Positions 36,433 to 45,394 are shown, counted from the stretch's first letter. The stretch: DNA of 64,000 nt from Burkholderia cepacia (GCF_029962485.1 NZ_CP073637.1:930001-994000); one strand, 5' to 3'. Translations and numbers: made by a program. Notes: generated from the sequence alone by a model not told the origin.

Positions 36433-37644
36433 TTACGGCCGGGCGACGAGCGCCTGCACGAGCGCCGGTGCGACGGGTGAACCGAGGCCGGTCACGTAGT
36501 CGTAGCCGCCGGCTGCGTTGCAGATGCTGCCGCAACTGCCGTTGGACCCGGTCGTCACGTCGTGAAAGTCGCTGCCGTATCCGGTTTTCCCGACCGTATA
36601 AAGCGCGTCGTAGGTGCCGCTCAACGATTTCTTGCCGGCGGCCGTGCGCAGCGAATTCGCGATCGCGACGAGCGCCGACCATTGCGGCGCGCCCGCGCTC
36701 GTGCCGCCGACCTGGAACCAGCCTGTCTGCCCCTGATAGGTGACCGAGTCGTACACCGCGAAACCGCTGGACGGATTTGCGTCGTAGCTGACGTCGGGTA
36801 CGCCGCGCTTGCCGGCCACCGGAATCGGCCATGCCGTCTGGCCGGCCGGTTCGGCCTCGGTCGTGCTCACGCCGCCGCCGCTGCCGCTCCACGCGGCTTC
36901 GCCGACGTAGTTGCCGGCCGTGTCGGACGACAGCGTCGTGCCGCCGACCGACACCACGTAAGGCGACGCGGCCGGGTATTCGGTCCCGGCGCCGCTGTCG
37001 CCGGACGACGCGACGAACGTAACGCCCGCGACGTTGAAGTGGCTGTCGAAGCCGGTCTCGGTGCTGAATTCGTTGCCGCCGAAACTCATCGACACGACCG
37101 ATGCGCCGCGCTTGACCGCGACGTCAACCGCGGCGAGCAGGTCGTTGAAGCTGGCCGACGCGGCCTCGACCAGCACGATCTTCGCCTTCGGGGCGATCGC
37201 GTGTACCCATTCGACGTCGAGCGATATCTCGAGCGACCAGCCCGAATCGGTCTTCGGCCGTGCGCCGTGTGCGTACACCTTGGTGAAACAGCCGTTCGAC
37301 GACGTGCAGGCCGGCAGCGAGAACGCGTTGCTGAACACGCCGAGGTCGGACTCGATCTTCGGGTCGTCGTACGCGTCGACGATCGCGACGGTCATCCCGT
37401 CGCCCTGGTTGGCGATCGAATCGAACCCGTACGCGTGGCGCGTGAGCGCGGGCGTGAGGCCGGCGATCGTGGCCGTGCTCGCGCGCTGCTTCGTGTGGAA
37501 CGGCGGGCGGGCGAAGCCTTTCGGCGCCCGGTTGCCTTCGACGTAGGACGGCGGCCCGTTGCCGTCGGCGAGCGCGACACTCGATGCGAGCAGCGAAGCG
37601 CACAGCGCCGGAACCAACATGGATGACAGGCGGAGATTGTTCAT
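36433..37644 (-). CDS. Secreted S53 (sedolisin-type) serine-carboxyl peptidase without propeptide
   Basis: A 403-aa protein with a Sec signal (cleavage near ALA-D, residue 27). The catalytic set of sedolisins is present at correct spacing: E139 and D143 in SLEISLD, oxyanion Asp215 in SSGDSG, and nucleophile S316 in GGTSAGAP. A C-terminal calcium-site pattern (FHDVTTGSNG...GYDYVTGLGSP) also fits. S53 enzymes usually carry a propeptide of about 150-200 residues; here only about 30 residues separate signal and catalytic domain. ATG at 37642-37644 with GGAG upstream is preferred over one 15 bp earlier. Confidence 0.9.
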   Translation of the reverse strand: MNNLRLSSMLVPALCASLLASSVALADGNGPPSYVEGNRAPKGFARPPFHTKQRASTATIAGLTPALTRHAYGFDSIANQGDGMTVAIVDAYDDPKIESDLGVFSNAFSLPACTSSNGCFTKVYAHGARPKTDSGWSLEISLDVEWVHAIAPKAKIVLVEAASASFNDLLAAVDVAVKRGASVVSMSFGGNEFSTETGFDSHFNVAGVTFVASSGDSGAGTEYPAASPYVVSVGGTTLSSDTAGNYVGEAAWSGSGGGVSTTEAEPAGQTAWPIPVAGKRGVPDVSYDANPSSGFAVYDSVTYQGQTGWFQVGGTSAGAPQWSALVAIANSLRTAAGKKSLSGTYDALYTVGKTGYGSDFHDVTTGSNGSCGSICNAAGGYDYVTGLGSPVAPALVQALVARP

Positions 37645-38058
37645 TCTTCGAGTCTCCATGTCGATGGAGTGGAGTGGCGAAACAATTTTACGAAATCGAC
37701 GATGTCAATTGAATCGAATATCGGTCGAATGCGGGAATGTCTGATAAGGGTAAGTACGCGAAAACCCTTTAGAAGCCTGAGTTTTCAGGGTTAACCTGCG
37801 GCCGGATTGAATCGCGTTTTCGCCTTTTAAAATCTGATAAATAATCGATCGATTCAAAGCGAATTTGTAATGTCGGGTGTAATCGACTGGAAATTCAGAT
37901 TAAATCGCGCTCGTGAAAACAATGAGCGACGTCGAGCGGTCGCGACGCGATCCGGTTCCCGTCTCCGCGGCCCGCCGGCATTGCCGCCGTCGCGCGATTC
38001 CGCATACAGTTCAACGTAGGCCGTGTCCGCGGCACGGCGTCGTCAGTGAGGAGTGCCC
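37645..38058. other. AT-rich divergent promoter region between the S53 peptidase and crcB
   Basis: No gene is seen. From about 37680 to 37925 the DNA is strikingly AT-rich for this genome, with an imperfect inverted repeat around AAAACCCT / AGGGTT (37761-37793). It probably carries promoter and regulatory sites for the peptidase and is a candidate for H-NS-type silencing. No fluoride riboswitch core is recognisable before crcB. Confidence 0.5.
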
Positions 38059-38445
38059 TTGTTCTACTCGATGGTCGCGATCTTCGTCGGCGCCGGGCTC
38101 GGCGCGTTGCTGCGCTGGTTCCTGAGCCTTGCGCTCAACGCGTTCTTTCCGGCCGTGCCGCTCGGCACGCTCGCGTCGAACCTGATCGGCGGCTACGTGA
38201 TCGGCGTGGCGGCCGTCATGTTCACGGCGCGCGTCGGGCTGCCGCCCGAGTGGCGCCTGTTCGTGATCACGGGCTTCCTCGGCGGCCTCACGACGTTCTC
38301 GACCTATTCGGTCGAAGTGATGACGCATGCGCTCGAGGGGGAATTCGGATGGGCGTTTGCGGTGGCTGCCCTACACTTGACTGGATCGTTCGCGCTCACG
38401 GCGCTCGGCATGTGGACCGCGCGTGCGTGGCTCGCGGCGGCCTGA
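38059..38445 (+). CDS. crcB: Fluoride channel CrcB (Fluc)
   Basis: A 128-aa four-helix protein that exports fluoride as a dual-topology dimer. GALLRW near the start, [14 protein letters not shown] (with the conserved Asn) and [14 protein letters not shown] are the Fluc signatures. The TTG at 38059 is chosen because a GAGGAG ribosome site lies 5 nt upstream; a GTG at 38053 would sit inside that site. The DUF190 gene follows by 23 bp, a common pairing. Confidence 0.93.
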   Translation: MFYSMVAIFVGAGLGALLRWFLSLALNAFFPAVPLGTLASNLIGGYVIGVAAVMFTARVGLPPEWRLFVITGFLGGLTTFSTYSVEVMTHALEGEFGWAFAVAALHLTGSFALTALGMWTARAWLAAA

Positions 38446-38468
38446 GCGTGCCGCCATCGGAGGGTGCG

Positions 38469-38819
38469 ATGGACAGGGTCTTCTTGCGCTTCTATGTGCA
38501 CGAGCAGCACCGGCTGCACTGGAAGCCGCTGTGGGAATGGCTGCTGGAGGAGGCGAGCCGGATGGGCGTCGCGGGCGGGTCGGCATTTCGCGCGATGGCC
38601 GGCTTCGGCCAGCATCGCGTGCTGCACGAGGACCGCTTCTTCGAACTGCAGGGATCGCTCGCGATCGAGGTCGAATTCATCGTCACCGAGGACGAGGCGC
38701 AGCGGCTGCTCGAGCGGCTGTCACGTGAAAAGGTGCGCGTGTGTTACGCGATGATGCCGGCGCGCTTCGGCGTGATCGACACGCTGGCCGCACCGCCGGC
38801 CCAGGGGCCGGCGGCGTAG
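38469..38819 (+). CDS. DUF190 family protein
   Basis: A 116-aa soluble protein related to the PII-like DUF190 fold (LRFYVHEQHR...LLEEASRMGVAGGSAFRAMAGFG...EVEFIVTEDEAQRLL). DUF190 genes often neighbour crcB, suggesting a sensory or modulating role in fluoride resistance; this has not been settled. Start ATG at 38469 with GGAGG upstream. Confidence 0.88.
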   Translation: MDRVFLRFYVHEQHRLHWKPLWEWLLEEASRMGVAGGSAFRAMAGFGQHRVLHEDRFFELQGSLAIEVEFIVTEDEAQRLLERLSREKVRVCYAMMPARFGVIDTLAAPPAQGPAA

Positions 38820-38833
38820 GACGGTGGGCTGGA

Positions 38834-39397
38834 TCAGATGCCGAACATCGTCAGCGAGACGGCCGCGCGCGTGACGATCATCAGCAGCACCTGCACGATC
38901 ACGAACAGCAGGATCGGCGACAGGTCGATGCCGCCGAGGTTCGGGATCACGCGGCGCAGCGGGTTCAGGAACGGTGCGGTGAGCTGGAAGAGGATCGGCA
39001 TCGCCGGCGAGCGCGGGTTGAGCCATGACAGCAGCGCCATCAGGATCGTCATCCAGATCACGAGATTGAGCGCCCACTTCACGACGGTGAGCAGTGCGAC
39101 CACGACGAGCGTCGCGATCACCGCGGCCGGATCGAAGCCGGCCATCACGACCATCAGCACGACGTAGACGAGCGCGGTGAGGAGGGCTGCGACGACGCTG
39201 GCCCAGTCGATGCCGCGCACGCCGGCGATCACGCGGCGCAGCGGCAGCACGAGCCAGTTGGTCGCCTGCAGCACGGCCTGCGTGACAGGGTTGTACGGTG
39301 GCACGCGGACGGCTTGCATCCAGATGCGCAGGATCAGCGCGGCGCCGAACAGCGTGAAGACGGTATTGAGCAGAAAACGGGCGATCTCGCCGAACAT
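38834..39397 (-). CDS. YggT family membrane protein
   Basis: A 187-aa inner-membrane protein with two YGGT repeats (RIWMQAVRVPPYNPVTQAV..T.WLVLPLRRVI and MALLSWLNPRSP....QLTAPFLNPLRRVIP). Such proteins are linked to osmotic tolerance and cell division in other bacteria; molecular role unknown. The ATG at 39395-39397 is preferred because AAGGAT lies 8 nt upstream; an ATG 9 bp earlier overlaps that site. Confidence 0.9.
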   Translation of the reverse strand: MFGEIARFLLNTVFTLFGAALILRIWMQAVRVPPYNPVTQAVLQATNWLVLPLRRVIAGVRGIDWASVVAALLTALVYVVLMVVMAGFDPAAVIATLVVVALLTVVKWALNLVIWMTILMALLSWLNPRSPAMPILFQLTAPFLNPLRRVIPNLGGIDLSPILLFVIVQVLLMIVTRAAVSLTMFGI

Positions 39398-39472
39398 CGT
39401 TGGCATCCTTTTTATACAGTCAGTAGCGCGCGGCCGCCAACGCCGGTTGGCGGCGCATCGGCCGACACAGTA

Positions 39473-40402
39473 TCACGCCTCGTCGCGCGACGGGGAGGGG
39501 TGCGCGGCCGTGCGCGCGAGCGACGTTTCGACCGCTTCGGCAAGCGCCGGCAGCGACGCCGGCGGTGCGGCGCGCTTCGCCGCGAGCGCGACCGCGCGGC
39601 GCGTCAGCAGCGCATACAGCGCCGCGTGATCGCCGCCGAGCGTTTCAAGCAGTGCCAACTGGCGTTCGACGATGCCCGTATCGCCGCGCGACACCGGGCC
39701 GGACAGCGCGTTCGCAAGCCCCTTGTCCCGCGCGGTCTCGATCGTGCCGGCGAGCATCGGCAGCAGCGCACGCAGCGCGGCGTCCTCGTCGAAACCGAGG
39801 CCGCGCCACAGCTCGACCGCCTCCGACAATCCGCACAGCGCGAAGCTCGCCGCGTAGTGCGCGGCCGCGTGGTACAGCATCCGGCCGCCGGCCGGAATCG
39901 ACAGCGGATGGCAGCCGAGTGTGGCAGCAAGTCGCAGCAGCGTCGCGTGCAGCGCACCGGTTGCTTCGATCGTGACCGAGCAGCCATCAATGCGTGCGAG
40001 GTCGGCATCGGTGCCGCCGAACAGGTAGAGCGGATGGAAGCCGCCGGTGGCCACGCCTTGGTGCCTGGCCGGGTCGAGCAGCGCAACCGCCGACGCGCCG
40101 CTGCAGTGGACGACTGCCTGGCTGGCGGCGCGCGACGCGTCGAAGCGGAGGGCGGCCGCGGTCGGCGCGAGATGGTCGTCGGGCACTGTCACGAAGATCA
40201 GGTCGGCGGCCTCGGCAACTTGCTGCGGCGTGTCGACTGCGCGGCACCCGCCGATGCGCGCGGCGAGGTCGGCAGCCGATGCGGGTGTGCGGCTCGTGAT
40301 CGCGACGACCGGGAAGCCTGCCTGCGCGAAGCGCTGCGCGACGCAGCGCGCGAGGCGGCCTGCACCGATGAAGCCGAGGCGGGGTGTGTCGGGAAGGGAC
40401 AT
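39473..40402 (-). CDS. Rossmann-like / DUF2520 protein (ProC-like oxidoreductase)
   Basis: A 309-aa protein with an N-terminal dinucleotide-binding fold (LGFIGAGRLARCVAQRFAQAG, then VTVPDDHLAPT) and a C-terminal DUF2520 helical domain (LYHAAAHYAASFALCG, LSGPVSRGD). It resembles pyrroline-5-carboxylate and 6-phosphogluconate-type dehydrogenases, but no substrate is known. The ATG at 40400-40402 is preferred because it immediately precedes the fold. Confidence 0.85.
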   Translation of the reverse strand: MSLPDTPRLGFIGAGRLARCVAQRFAQAGFPVVAITSRTPASAADLAARIGGCRAVDTPQQVAEAADLIFVTVPDDHLAPTAAALRFDASRAASQAVVHCSGASAVALLDPARHQGVATGGFHPLYLFGGTDADLARIDGCSVTIEATGALHATLLRLAATLGCHPLSIPAGGRMLYHAAAHYAASFALCGLSEAVELWRGLGFDEDAALRALLPMLAGTIETARDKGLANALSGPVSRGDTGIVERQLALLETLGGDHAALYALLTRRAVALAAKRAAPPASLPALAEAVETSLARTAAHPSPSRDEA

Positions 40403-40917
40403 GGCAGCGAGCGTAAGCAAAAGCGAAGCAACCGCCAGTATCGCAGGAATGTCGGTGGCGTCGCGCAAGGGCAGTTGTCGCGCCGCTGCGGGTATTCATT
40501 ACCGACGCGCGCCCCGATCCTCTCGCGTATCGGTGCCCGTGGCGACGGTCGAATCATGATCGTGGAATCCGACCCCGAAACACATCGCGCGCACGTCCCG
40601 CTTGAAATGTCGGCATCTTGTCTCAAATTTGTAATCGTTCATTACGTGCGCGTGCCTGCTGCGCGCGCCGTATCCGGTAAGACTGACCGGCCAGTGTGTC
40701 GCGACCCGAGTCGTCGGACGGAATCGCGCGATCTGCAAGGGTCGCCGCGCGCTCCGGACGCCACACCGCAGGGCACCTCAAGCCGCGTGCAATTGCAATT
40801 TGCAACAAATGCACGATACGCGAGGGGCGGGTTTTCGCTACATTGCTTCCATGCGACGTGCATGCCCGCCGTTGCCGACAGGAGCGCACAAAATACCGCT
40901 CCAGCAGGAGAATCGAA
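40403..40917. other. Long gene-free interval with TTGCAA-type palindromes
   Basis: No convincing gene in 515 bp. The right part holds GCAATTGC (40789-40796) running into TTGCAATTTGCAA (40793-40805), about 115 bp before the next start, in an AT-richer patch. The next gene has an AGGAGA ribosome site near 40905. Confidence 0.45.
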
Positions 40918-41232
40918 GTGAAAAAGCTCATTCCGTTCATCGCCGCCGCCGCGCTGGGCCTGGGTGCCGCAAGCGCCGCGCAGGCTCACGTGTCGATCGG
41001 GGTCGGCATCGGTATCCCGGTCGCACCCGCGTACCCCGTCTATGCACCGCCGCCGCCCGTGTACTACGCGCCGCCGCCTCCGCCCGTCTATTACGCACCG
41101 GCGCCGGCCTACTATGCACCGCCGCCCGCCGTGGTCGTCGGCGGCTATGGTGGCTATGGCGGTTACTACGGTCGTCCGTACTACCGTCATGGCTACGGCG
41201 GCTGGGGCCATCACGGCTACTGGCGTCGCTGA
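40918..41232 (+). CDS. Secreted Pro/Tyr/Gly-rich low-complexity protein
   Basis: A 104-aa protein: Sec signal (KKLIPFIAAAALGLGAASAAQA, cleavage near residue 23), then a region of repeated VYYAPPPP / YYAPPP units, then Gly-Tyr-rich (GGYGGYGGYYGRPYY) and His/Trp at the end. This composition is common in small envelope-associated proteins of Burkholderia with no known function. Start GTG at 40918 with AGGAGA upstream. A strong terminator follows. Confidence 0.8.
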   Translation: MKKLIPFIAAAALGLGAASAAQAHVSIGVGIGIPVAPAYPVYAPPPPVYYAPPPPPVYYAPAPAYYAPPPAVVVGGYGGYGGYYGRPYYRHGYGGWGHHGYWRR

Positions 41233-41262
41233 TTCGTCCCGCGCGGCCTGACCGCGCGTGGC

Positions 41263-41305
41263 AAAACGGCGCATCGTCCCGTGAGGGGCGCTGCGCCGTT
41301 TTTCT
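41263..41305 (+). terminator. Intrinsic terminator after the Pro/Tyr-rich protein gene
   Basis: An 11-bp stem (aaaacggcgca / tgcgccgtttt) is followed by TTTCTTT. Confidence 0.85.
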
Positions 41306-41349
41306 TTGGGGCGGCCGCTTGATGTGCGGCCCGTGCGGGCCGGCTTCGC

Positions 41350-42018
41350 TTACACCGCGTGCACGATCAGATCGCGGTAGCCGCCGACGATCACGCTGTA
41401 CGAGAAATACGCGAACAGCAGCGCCGACGCGATATGGCACGCACGCATCAACCCGGCGCCCGCGCGCTTGCGGCCCTGGCTCGCGAGCGTGCACATGAAG
41501 AGCGTCCAGGCGAGGCCGCCGAGGAAGAAGCCCGACAGGAACACCGACGCGGTGGCCGGCGTCGTCGCGCCGGCCTTCGCGATCAGTGCGCCGCCGACCG
41601 CCGCGAACCACAGGATCGCGCTCGGCGACGACATCGCAAGCAGCATCCCGCGCAGGAAGCTGCGACGTGCACTCGCGCGCGGCTGCGGGGTGTCGGCTGC
41701 ATCGTCGTCGCCCGTGCCGGCCGGCGCCAGCGCTTCGCGCGCCATCTTCCACGTGAGAAACAGCAGCACCGCGCCGCCGCCGATCCACACGATCCAGCGC
41801 ACGGGCTCGAACTGCAGCAGCACGGCCATTCCGGCGAGCGCGAGCGCCGCGTAGACGAGGTCGCCAACGCACGAGCCGACACCGAGCCAGAAGCCCGGCC
41901 GGAAGCCGTGCGACAGCGTCAGCGACAGCATCGCGACGTTCACGAGGCCGATGTCGAGACAGAGCGACAGCGACAGGAAGAAACCGTCGGACAGCATGGA
42001 GGCGGGCGGAAAGCTCAT
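41350..42018 (-). CDS. LysE-family exporter (RhtB-like)
   Basis: A 222-aa membrane protein with about six helices. LSLSLCLDIGLVNVAMLSLTLSHGFRPGFWLGVGSCVGDL and LAMSSPSAILWFAAVGG are LysE/RhtB signatures. A central polar loop (DDDAADTPQPRASARR) separates the two halves. An ATG at 41995-41997 is an equally possible start (215 aa); neither has a clear ribosome site. Substrate unknown. It lies 58 bp after ubiD on the same strand. Confidence 0.85.
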   Translation of the reverse strand: MSFPPASMLSDGFFLSLSLCLDIGLVNVAMLSLTLSHGFRPGFWLGVGSCVGDLVYAALALAGMAVLLQFEPVRWIVWIGGGAVLLFLTWKMAREALAPAGTGDDDAADTPQPRASARRSFLRGMLLAMSSPSAILWFAAVGGALIAKAGATTPATASVFLSGFFLGGLAWTLFMCTLASQGRKRAGAGLMRACHIASALLFAYFSYSVIVGGYRDLIVHAV

Positions 42019-42076
42019 CTTCGTCGTTCTTGTGGCGATTGCGGTGCACGGGCCGGCGCGCGCCGGCCGCATGACT

Positions 42077-43633
42077 TCAGAGGCCGATCTCCTGCCAGAG
42101 CCGGTCGACGCGCGCCTTCACGGCCGCATCCATCTCGATCGGGCGGCCCCATTCGCGATTCGTCTCGCCGGGCCACTTGTTGGTCGCGTCGAGCCCCATC
42201 TTCGAGCCGAGACCGGCCACCGGCGATGCGAAGTCGAGATAGTCGATCGGCGTGCTGTCGACCATCACCGTGTCGCGCACCGGGTCGACGCGCGTCGTGA
42301 TCGCCCAGATCACTTCCTTCCAGTCGCGGATGTTCACGTCCTCGTCGACGACCACGATGAACTTCGTATACATGAACTGCCGCAGGAAGCTCCACACGCC
42401 GAACATCACGCGCTTCGCGTGGCCCGCGTAGCTCTTCTTCATCTGGACGATCGCCATCCGGTAGCTGCAGCCTTCGGGCGGCAGGTAGAAGTCGGTGATC
42501 TCGGAGAACTGCTTCTGCAGCAGCGGCACGAACACCTCGTTGAGCGCGACGCCGAGCACCGCGGGTTCGTCGGGCGGCTTGCCCGTGTAGGTCGAGTGGT
42601 AGATCGCGTCGCGGCGCATCGTGATGCGCTCGACGGTGAACACGGGGAACCACTCCTGCTCGTTGTAATAGCCGGTGTGGTCGCCGTACGGACCTTCGAG
42701 CGCATGCTCGTACGCGGCCGCCGCGTTGCCGGAAGGGCGCGGCGGTGCGCCGGCCGGTGCGGGGGCAAGGGCGCCTTCCTGCGGATAAATGAAGCCTTCG
42801 AGCACGATCTCCGCGCGCGCGGGCACCTGCAGCGTGTCGACGCCGGGCGTCAGGCACTTCGCGAGCTCCGTGCGGCTGCCGCGCAGCAGGCCGGCGAACT
42901 GATACTCGGACAGCGAATCGGGCACGGGCGTCACCGCGCCGAGCGTCGTGGCCGGATCGGCGCCGAGCACGACCGCGACCGGATACGGCTTGCCGGGGTT
43001 CTGCAGCGCGAACTCGCGGAAGTCGAGCGCGCCGCCGCGATGCGCGAGCCAGCGCATGATCAGCTTGTTGCGGCCGATCAGCTGCTGACGGTAGATGCCG
43101 AGATTCTGGCGCGACTTGTTCGGCCCGCGCGTGACCGTCAGGCCCCACGTGACGAGCGGCCCCGCATCGCCGGGCCAGCAGGTCTGGATCGGCAGCCTGT
43201 TCAGGTCGACGTCGTTGCCTTCCCAGACGATCTCCTGGCAGGGCGGCGACGACACCGACTTCGGCGCCATGTCCCACACGGCCTTCGCGAGCGACAGCAG
43301 CTTGCCGGCATCCTTCAGGCTCTTCGGCGGATCGGGCTCCTTCAGCGCGGACAGCAGGCGCCCGAGATCGCGCAGCGAATCGAGCGCGGCGTCGTCGCCC
43401 GCATCGACCCCCATCCCGAGCGCGACGCGGCGCGGCGTGCCGAACAGGTTGCCGAGCACCGGGAAATCGTAGCCGGTCGGCGCGTTGAACAGCAGCGCAG
43501 GGCCGCCGGCGCGCAGCACGCGGTCGCACAGCTCGGTCATTTCGAGCACGGGCGACACGGGTTGCGTGACGCGCCGCAGTTCGCCGAGCGCCTCGAGGCG
43601 CTGGATGAAATCTCGTAAGTCTTTGTATTTCAT
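42077..43633 (-). CDS. ubiD: 3-octaprenyl-4-hydroxybenzoate decarboxylase UbiD
   Basis: A 518-aa prenylated-FMN-dependent decarboxylase of ubiquinone synthesis. Start [22 protein letters not shown] is typical. Later [23 protein letters not shown] (prFMN/metal-binding region) and the GEDxxxGxP-like [17 protein letters not shown] segment are present. It needs cofactor made by UbiX, which is not in this window. The ATG at 43631-43633 is preferred over an upstream alternative by homology. Confidence 0.96.
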   Translation of the reverse strand: MKYKDLRDFIQRLEALGELRRVTQPVSPVLEMTELCDRVLRAGGPALLFNAPTGYDFPVLGNLFGTPRRVALGMGVDAGDDAALDSLRDLGRLLSALKEPDPPKSLKDAGKLLSLAKAVWDMAPKSVSSPPCQEIVWEGNDVDLNRLPIQTCWPGDAGPLVTWGLTVTRGPNKSRQNLGIYRQQLIGRNKLIMRWLAHRGGALDFREFALQNPGKPYPVAVVLGADPATTLGAVTPVPDSLSEYQFAGLLRGSRTELAKCLTPGVDTLQVPARAEIVLEGFIYPQEGALAPAPAGAPPRPSGNAAAAYEHALEGPYGDHTGYYNEQEWFPVFTVERITMRRDAIYHSTYTGKPPDEPAVLGVALNEVFVPLLQKQFSEITDFYLPPEGCSYRMAIVQMKKSYAGHAKRVMFGVWSFLRQFMYTKFIVVVDEDVNIRDWKEVIWAITTRVDPVRDTVMVDSTPIDYLDFASPVAGLGSKMGLDATNKWPGETNREWGRPIEMDAAVKARVDRLWQEIGL

Positions 43634-43847
43634 GAAGAAGGTCCGGGCCACCCGTATGACGGGCAGCGATGGGTGGGCGCAGCGGCCGACTGCGGCCCCG
43701 AATCGACCGACGATTTTACCCGCGCCGCCGCACGGCCGCCCGGCGGAGAAAAAAGTCGACCGCGCGCAAACCCCCTACGGCACGGGATTTGCGATCTGAA
43801 GAGCGATCGTAAATTACTTGTTGTTATGATTTCGCGGTTTTATAGTG

Positions 43848-43875
43848 TTGACGATCTATAAAACCCTGCTAGAAT
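43848..43875 (+). promoter_or_regulatory. Strong sigma-70 promoter
   Basis: TTGACG (43848-43853), a 16-bp spacer and TAGAAT (43870-43875). The predicted start is near 43882. Confidence 0.65.
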
Positions 43876-43881
43876 CCGCTC

Positions 43882-44021
43882 ACATTGGCTGCAGGGTAAA
43901 AGGCTTCGAGCCGCCAATCACCGATCTTTGACGCAGCGCGTCACCGTCCGCCGAATCCTGCACGGCGTATCCGACGGCTTTAGTAGTAGTCCCAGCCAGC
44001 GCTACCAGACGCTGGTTTTTT
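43882..44021 (+). ncRNA. Candidate small RNA or attenuated leader (about 140 nt)
   Basis: Bounded by a sigma-70 promoter and an intrinsic terminator, with no ORF and no ribosome site inside. It could be a stand-alone sRNA or a leader that controls read-through into the lytic transglycosylase gene 210 bp downstream. It matches no RNA family that I recognise. Confidence 0.4.
43996..44021 (+). terminator. Intrinsic terminator
   Basis: Six GC-rich base pairs (CCAGCG / CGCTGG, loop ctaccaga) followed by six T. Confidence 0.65.
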
Positions 44022-44039
44022 GCGTGGGTGCCACCGCGT

Positions 44040-44261
44040 ATGCCCGCCTCGCCCAGTGTGCGAAGGCGCCGGCCCTCTTACACCGTGGCCCCGAACGGTA
44101 CTTATACCGTTTCCCCGATGTTTGTACGTCCCAACCAAGGCGTGCGGCATCGTGATTCCGCGGCGCGTTTTCTGTCTCGCCATCGAGCTGAGCGAGCCGC
44201 ACGAGTCATGTTCATGGGAGATGATCTGAATGAACGCTTGGTTATCGTGGCGTCCCAATGA
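44040..44261 (+). CDS. Possible small ORF overlapping the transglycosylase start
   Basis: A 73-aa frame, MPASPSVRRRRPSYTVAP... ending RLVIVASQ, overlapping the next gene by 32 bp in another frame. It has no clear ribosome site and no recognised family. It is kept because the frame stays open across a region with no other gene and covers a perfect inverted repeat (AACGGTA-ctta-TACCGTT, 44094-44111). It may be spurious. Confidence 0.25.
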   Translation: MPASPSVRRRRPSYTVAPNGTYTVSPMFVRPNQGVRHRDSAARFLSRHRAERAARVMFMGDDLNERLVIVASQ

Positions 44262-45357
44262 GCAGCATGCGCAGATCGTGCGCAACATGCTGCGTCGCGG
44301 GACGCGTGTCAGTCACCATCTATTCAGCGTTGTCGGCTGTTTCGCTGTCGCAATTGCGCTTGCACTGTGGCTGCTGCCAACCGTCCGCGGCACGCTCGCC
44401 GCGAAGCTGATGCCGGTCGTATCCGCGGCCGTGCAGGCCGGGCCAGCCCGTTTGCTGTCCGGTCATCCGCTGCCGAACTTCGCGCCTGCCGGCGCGCAGC
44501 CGCAGCAGGAAGAGACGCCTGAAACGGACGCGCTTGCGGTCGGCCTCGATGTCGCACCGGAAGCTGCCGCACAGGGCGCCCAGGCCGATGCTTCCGATCC
44601 GGCCCGCAACGGCCCGTCGCCGGTCGCACTGGCCAAGCTGATCCCGACCCAGCGGGTCGCGGCCGATGCGCGCGACGACCGTGCACTCGCGTCGAACCGC
44701 GAACAGGCGCTCGTCGCGACCTACCTGTCGCGCCGTTACCGCGTCGCACAGGAGCCGCTCGGCCAGCTCGTCAAGGCTGCGTTCCAGACCGGCCGCGACG
44801 TCGGGCTCGATCCGCTGCTGCTGCTGTCCGTGATGGCGATCGAGTCGGGCTTCAACCCGTACGCCGAAAGCGGTGTCGGTGCGAAGGGTCTGATGCAGGT
44901 CATGTCGAAGGTCCATTCCGACAAGTTCGAATACTTCGGCGGCACCGATACGGCGCTGCAGCCGCTCGCGAACCTGCAGGTCGGCGCGCTGGTGCTGAAG
45001 GACTGCATTGCACGCGGCGGCTCGCTCGCGACCGGCTTGCGCATGTACAACGGTTCGACGAACCCCGAAGACAACGGCTACGGTTCGAAGGTGATGGCCG
45101 AGCGTGGTCGCCTGCGCGACGTCGCACGCGGCCGCAGCGTGCCGGTCAACGCACCGCAGGCACCGGCTCAGCCGGCGAAGCCGATCGTCACGGCTGCCGT
45201 GACGGCAGCGGCAGGCGGCGCGAAGCGCGTGCACGCGACGCTCGACAGCGCGACGTCGGCGAAGGCGGCCGCGCCGAAGGAAGCATCGCCTCAGGATGAC
45301 GCGAGCGTCGACACCGCGAAGCAGTCGCACGGCGATCGTTCGGAGCTCGGCGCGTAA
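44230..45357 (+). CDS. Membrane-anchored lytic transglycosylase (SLT domain)
   Basis: A 375-aa protein with one N-terminal transmembrane helix (about residues 32-50), an Ala/Pro/Gln-rich linker, and a Slt-type transglycosylase domain at about 175-300. Catalytic Glu205 is in MAIESGFNP, followed by GAKGLMQVM and a late MYNGSTNP. The C-terminal 80 residues are a low-complexity Ala/Lys/Ser tail. It cuts peptidoglycan glycan strands in the periplasm. ATG at 44230 with GGGAG upstream. Confidence 0.9.
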   Translation: MNAWLSWRPNEQHAQIVRNMLRRGTRVSHHLFSVVGCFAVAIALALWLLPTVRGTLAAKLMPVVSAAVQAGPARLLSGHPLPNFAPAGAQPQQEETPETDALAVGLDVAPEAAAQGAQADASDPARNGPSPVALAKLIPTQRVAADARDDRALASNREQALVATYLSRRYRVAQEPLGQLVKAAFQTGRDVGLDPLLLLSVMAIESGFNPYAESGVGAKGLMQVMSKVHSDKFEYFGGTDTALQPLANLQVGALVLKDCIARGGSLATGLRMYNGSTNPEDNGYGSKVMAERGRLRDVARGRSVPVNAPQAPAQPAKPIVTAAVTAAAGGAKRVHATLDSATSAKAAAPKEASPQDDASVDTAKQSHGDRSELGA

Positions 45358-45394
45358 CGTCACGCGTTCCGCCCGGTTCCAGCCGGCAGGCAAT

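Larger units (their letters stand above)
43634..44039. other. Intergenic region with promoter-terminator module upstream of the transglycosylase gene
   Basis: No gene is seen. From 43780 to 43880 the DNA is AT-rich and contains a near-consensus sigma-70 promoter; a hairpin-T6 terminator follows at 43996-44021. Together they would produce an RNA of about 140 nt. Confidence 0.5.

Noticed and set aside
37920..38058. Fluoride riboswitch upstream of crcB
   Set aside because: No GGCGATGG-type start or pseudoknot core could be found between the AT-rich patch and the crcB ribosome site.
43980..44288. 102-aa minus-strand ORF upstream of the transglycosylase gene
   Set aside because: It crosses the plus-strand terminator and the transglycosylase start and lacks a ribosome site or recognisable domain.
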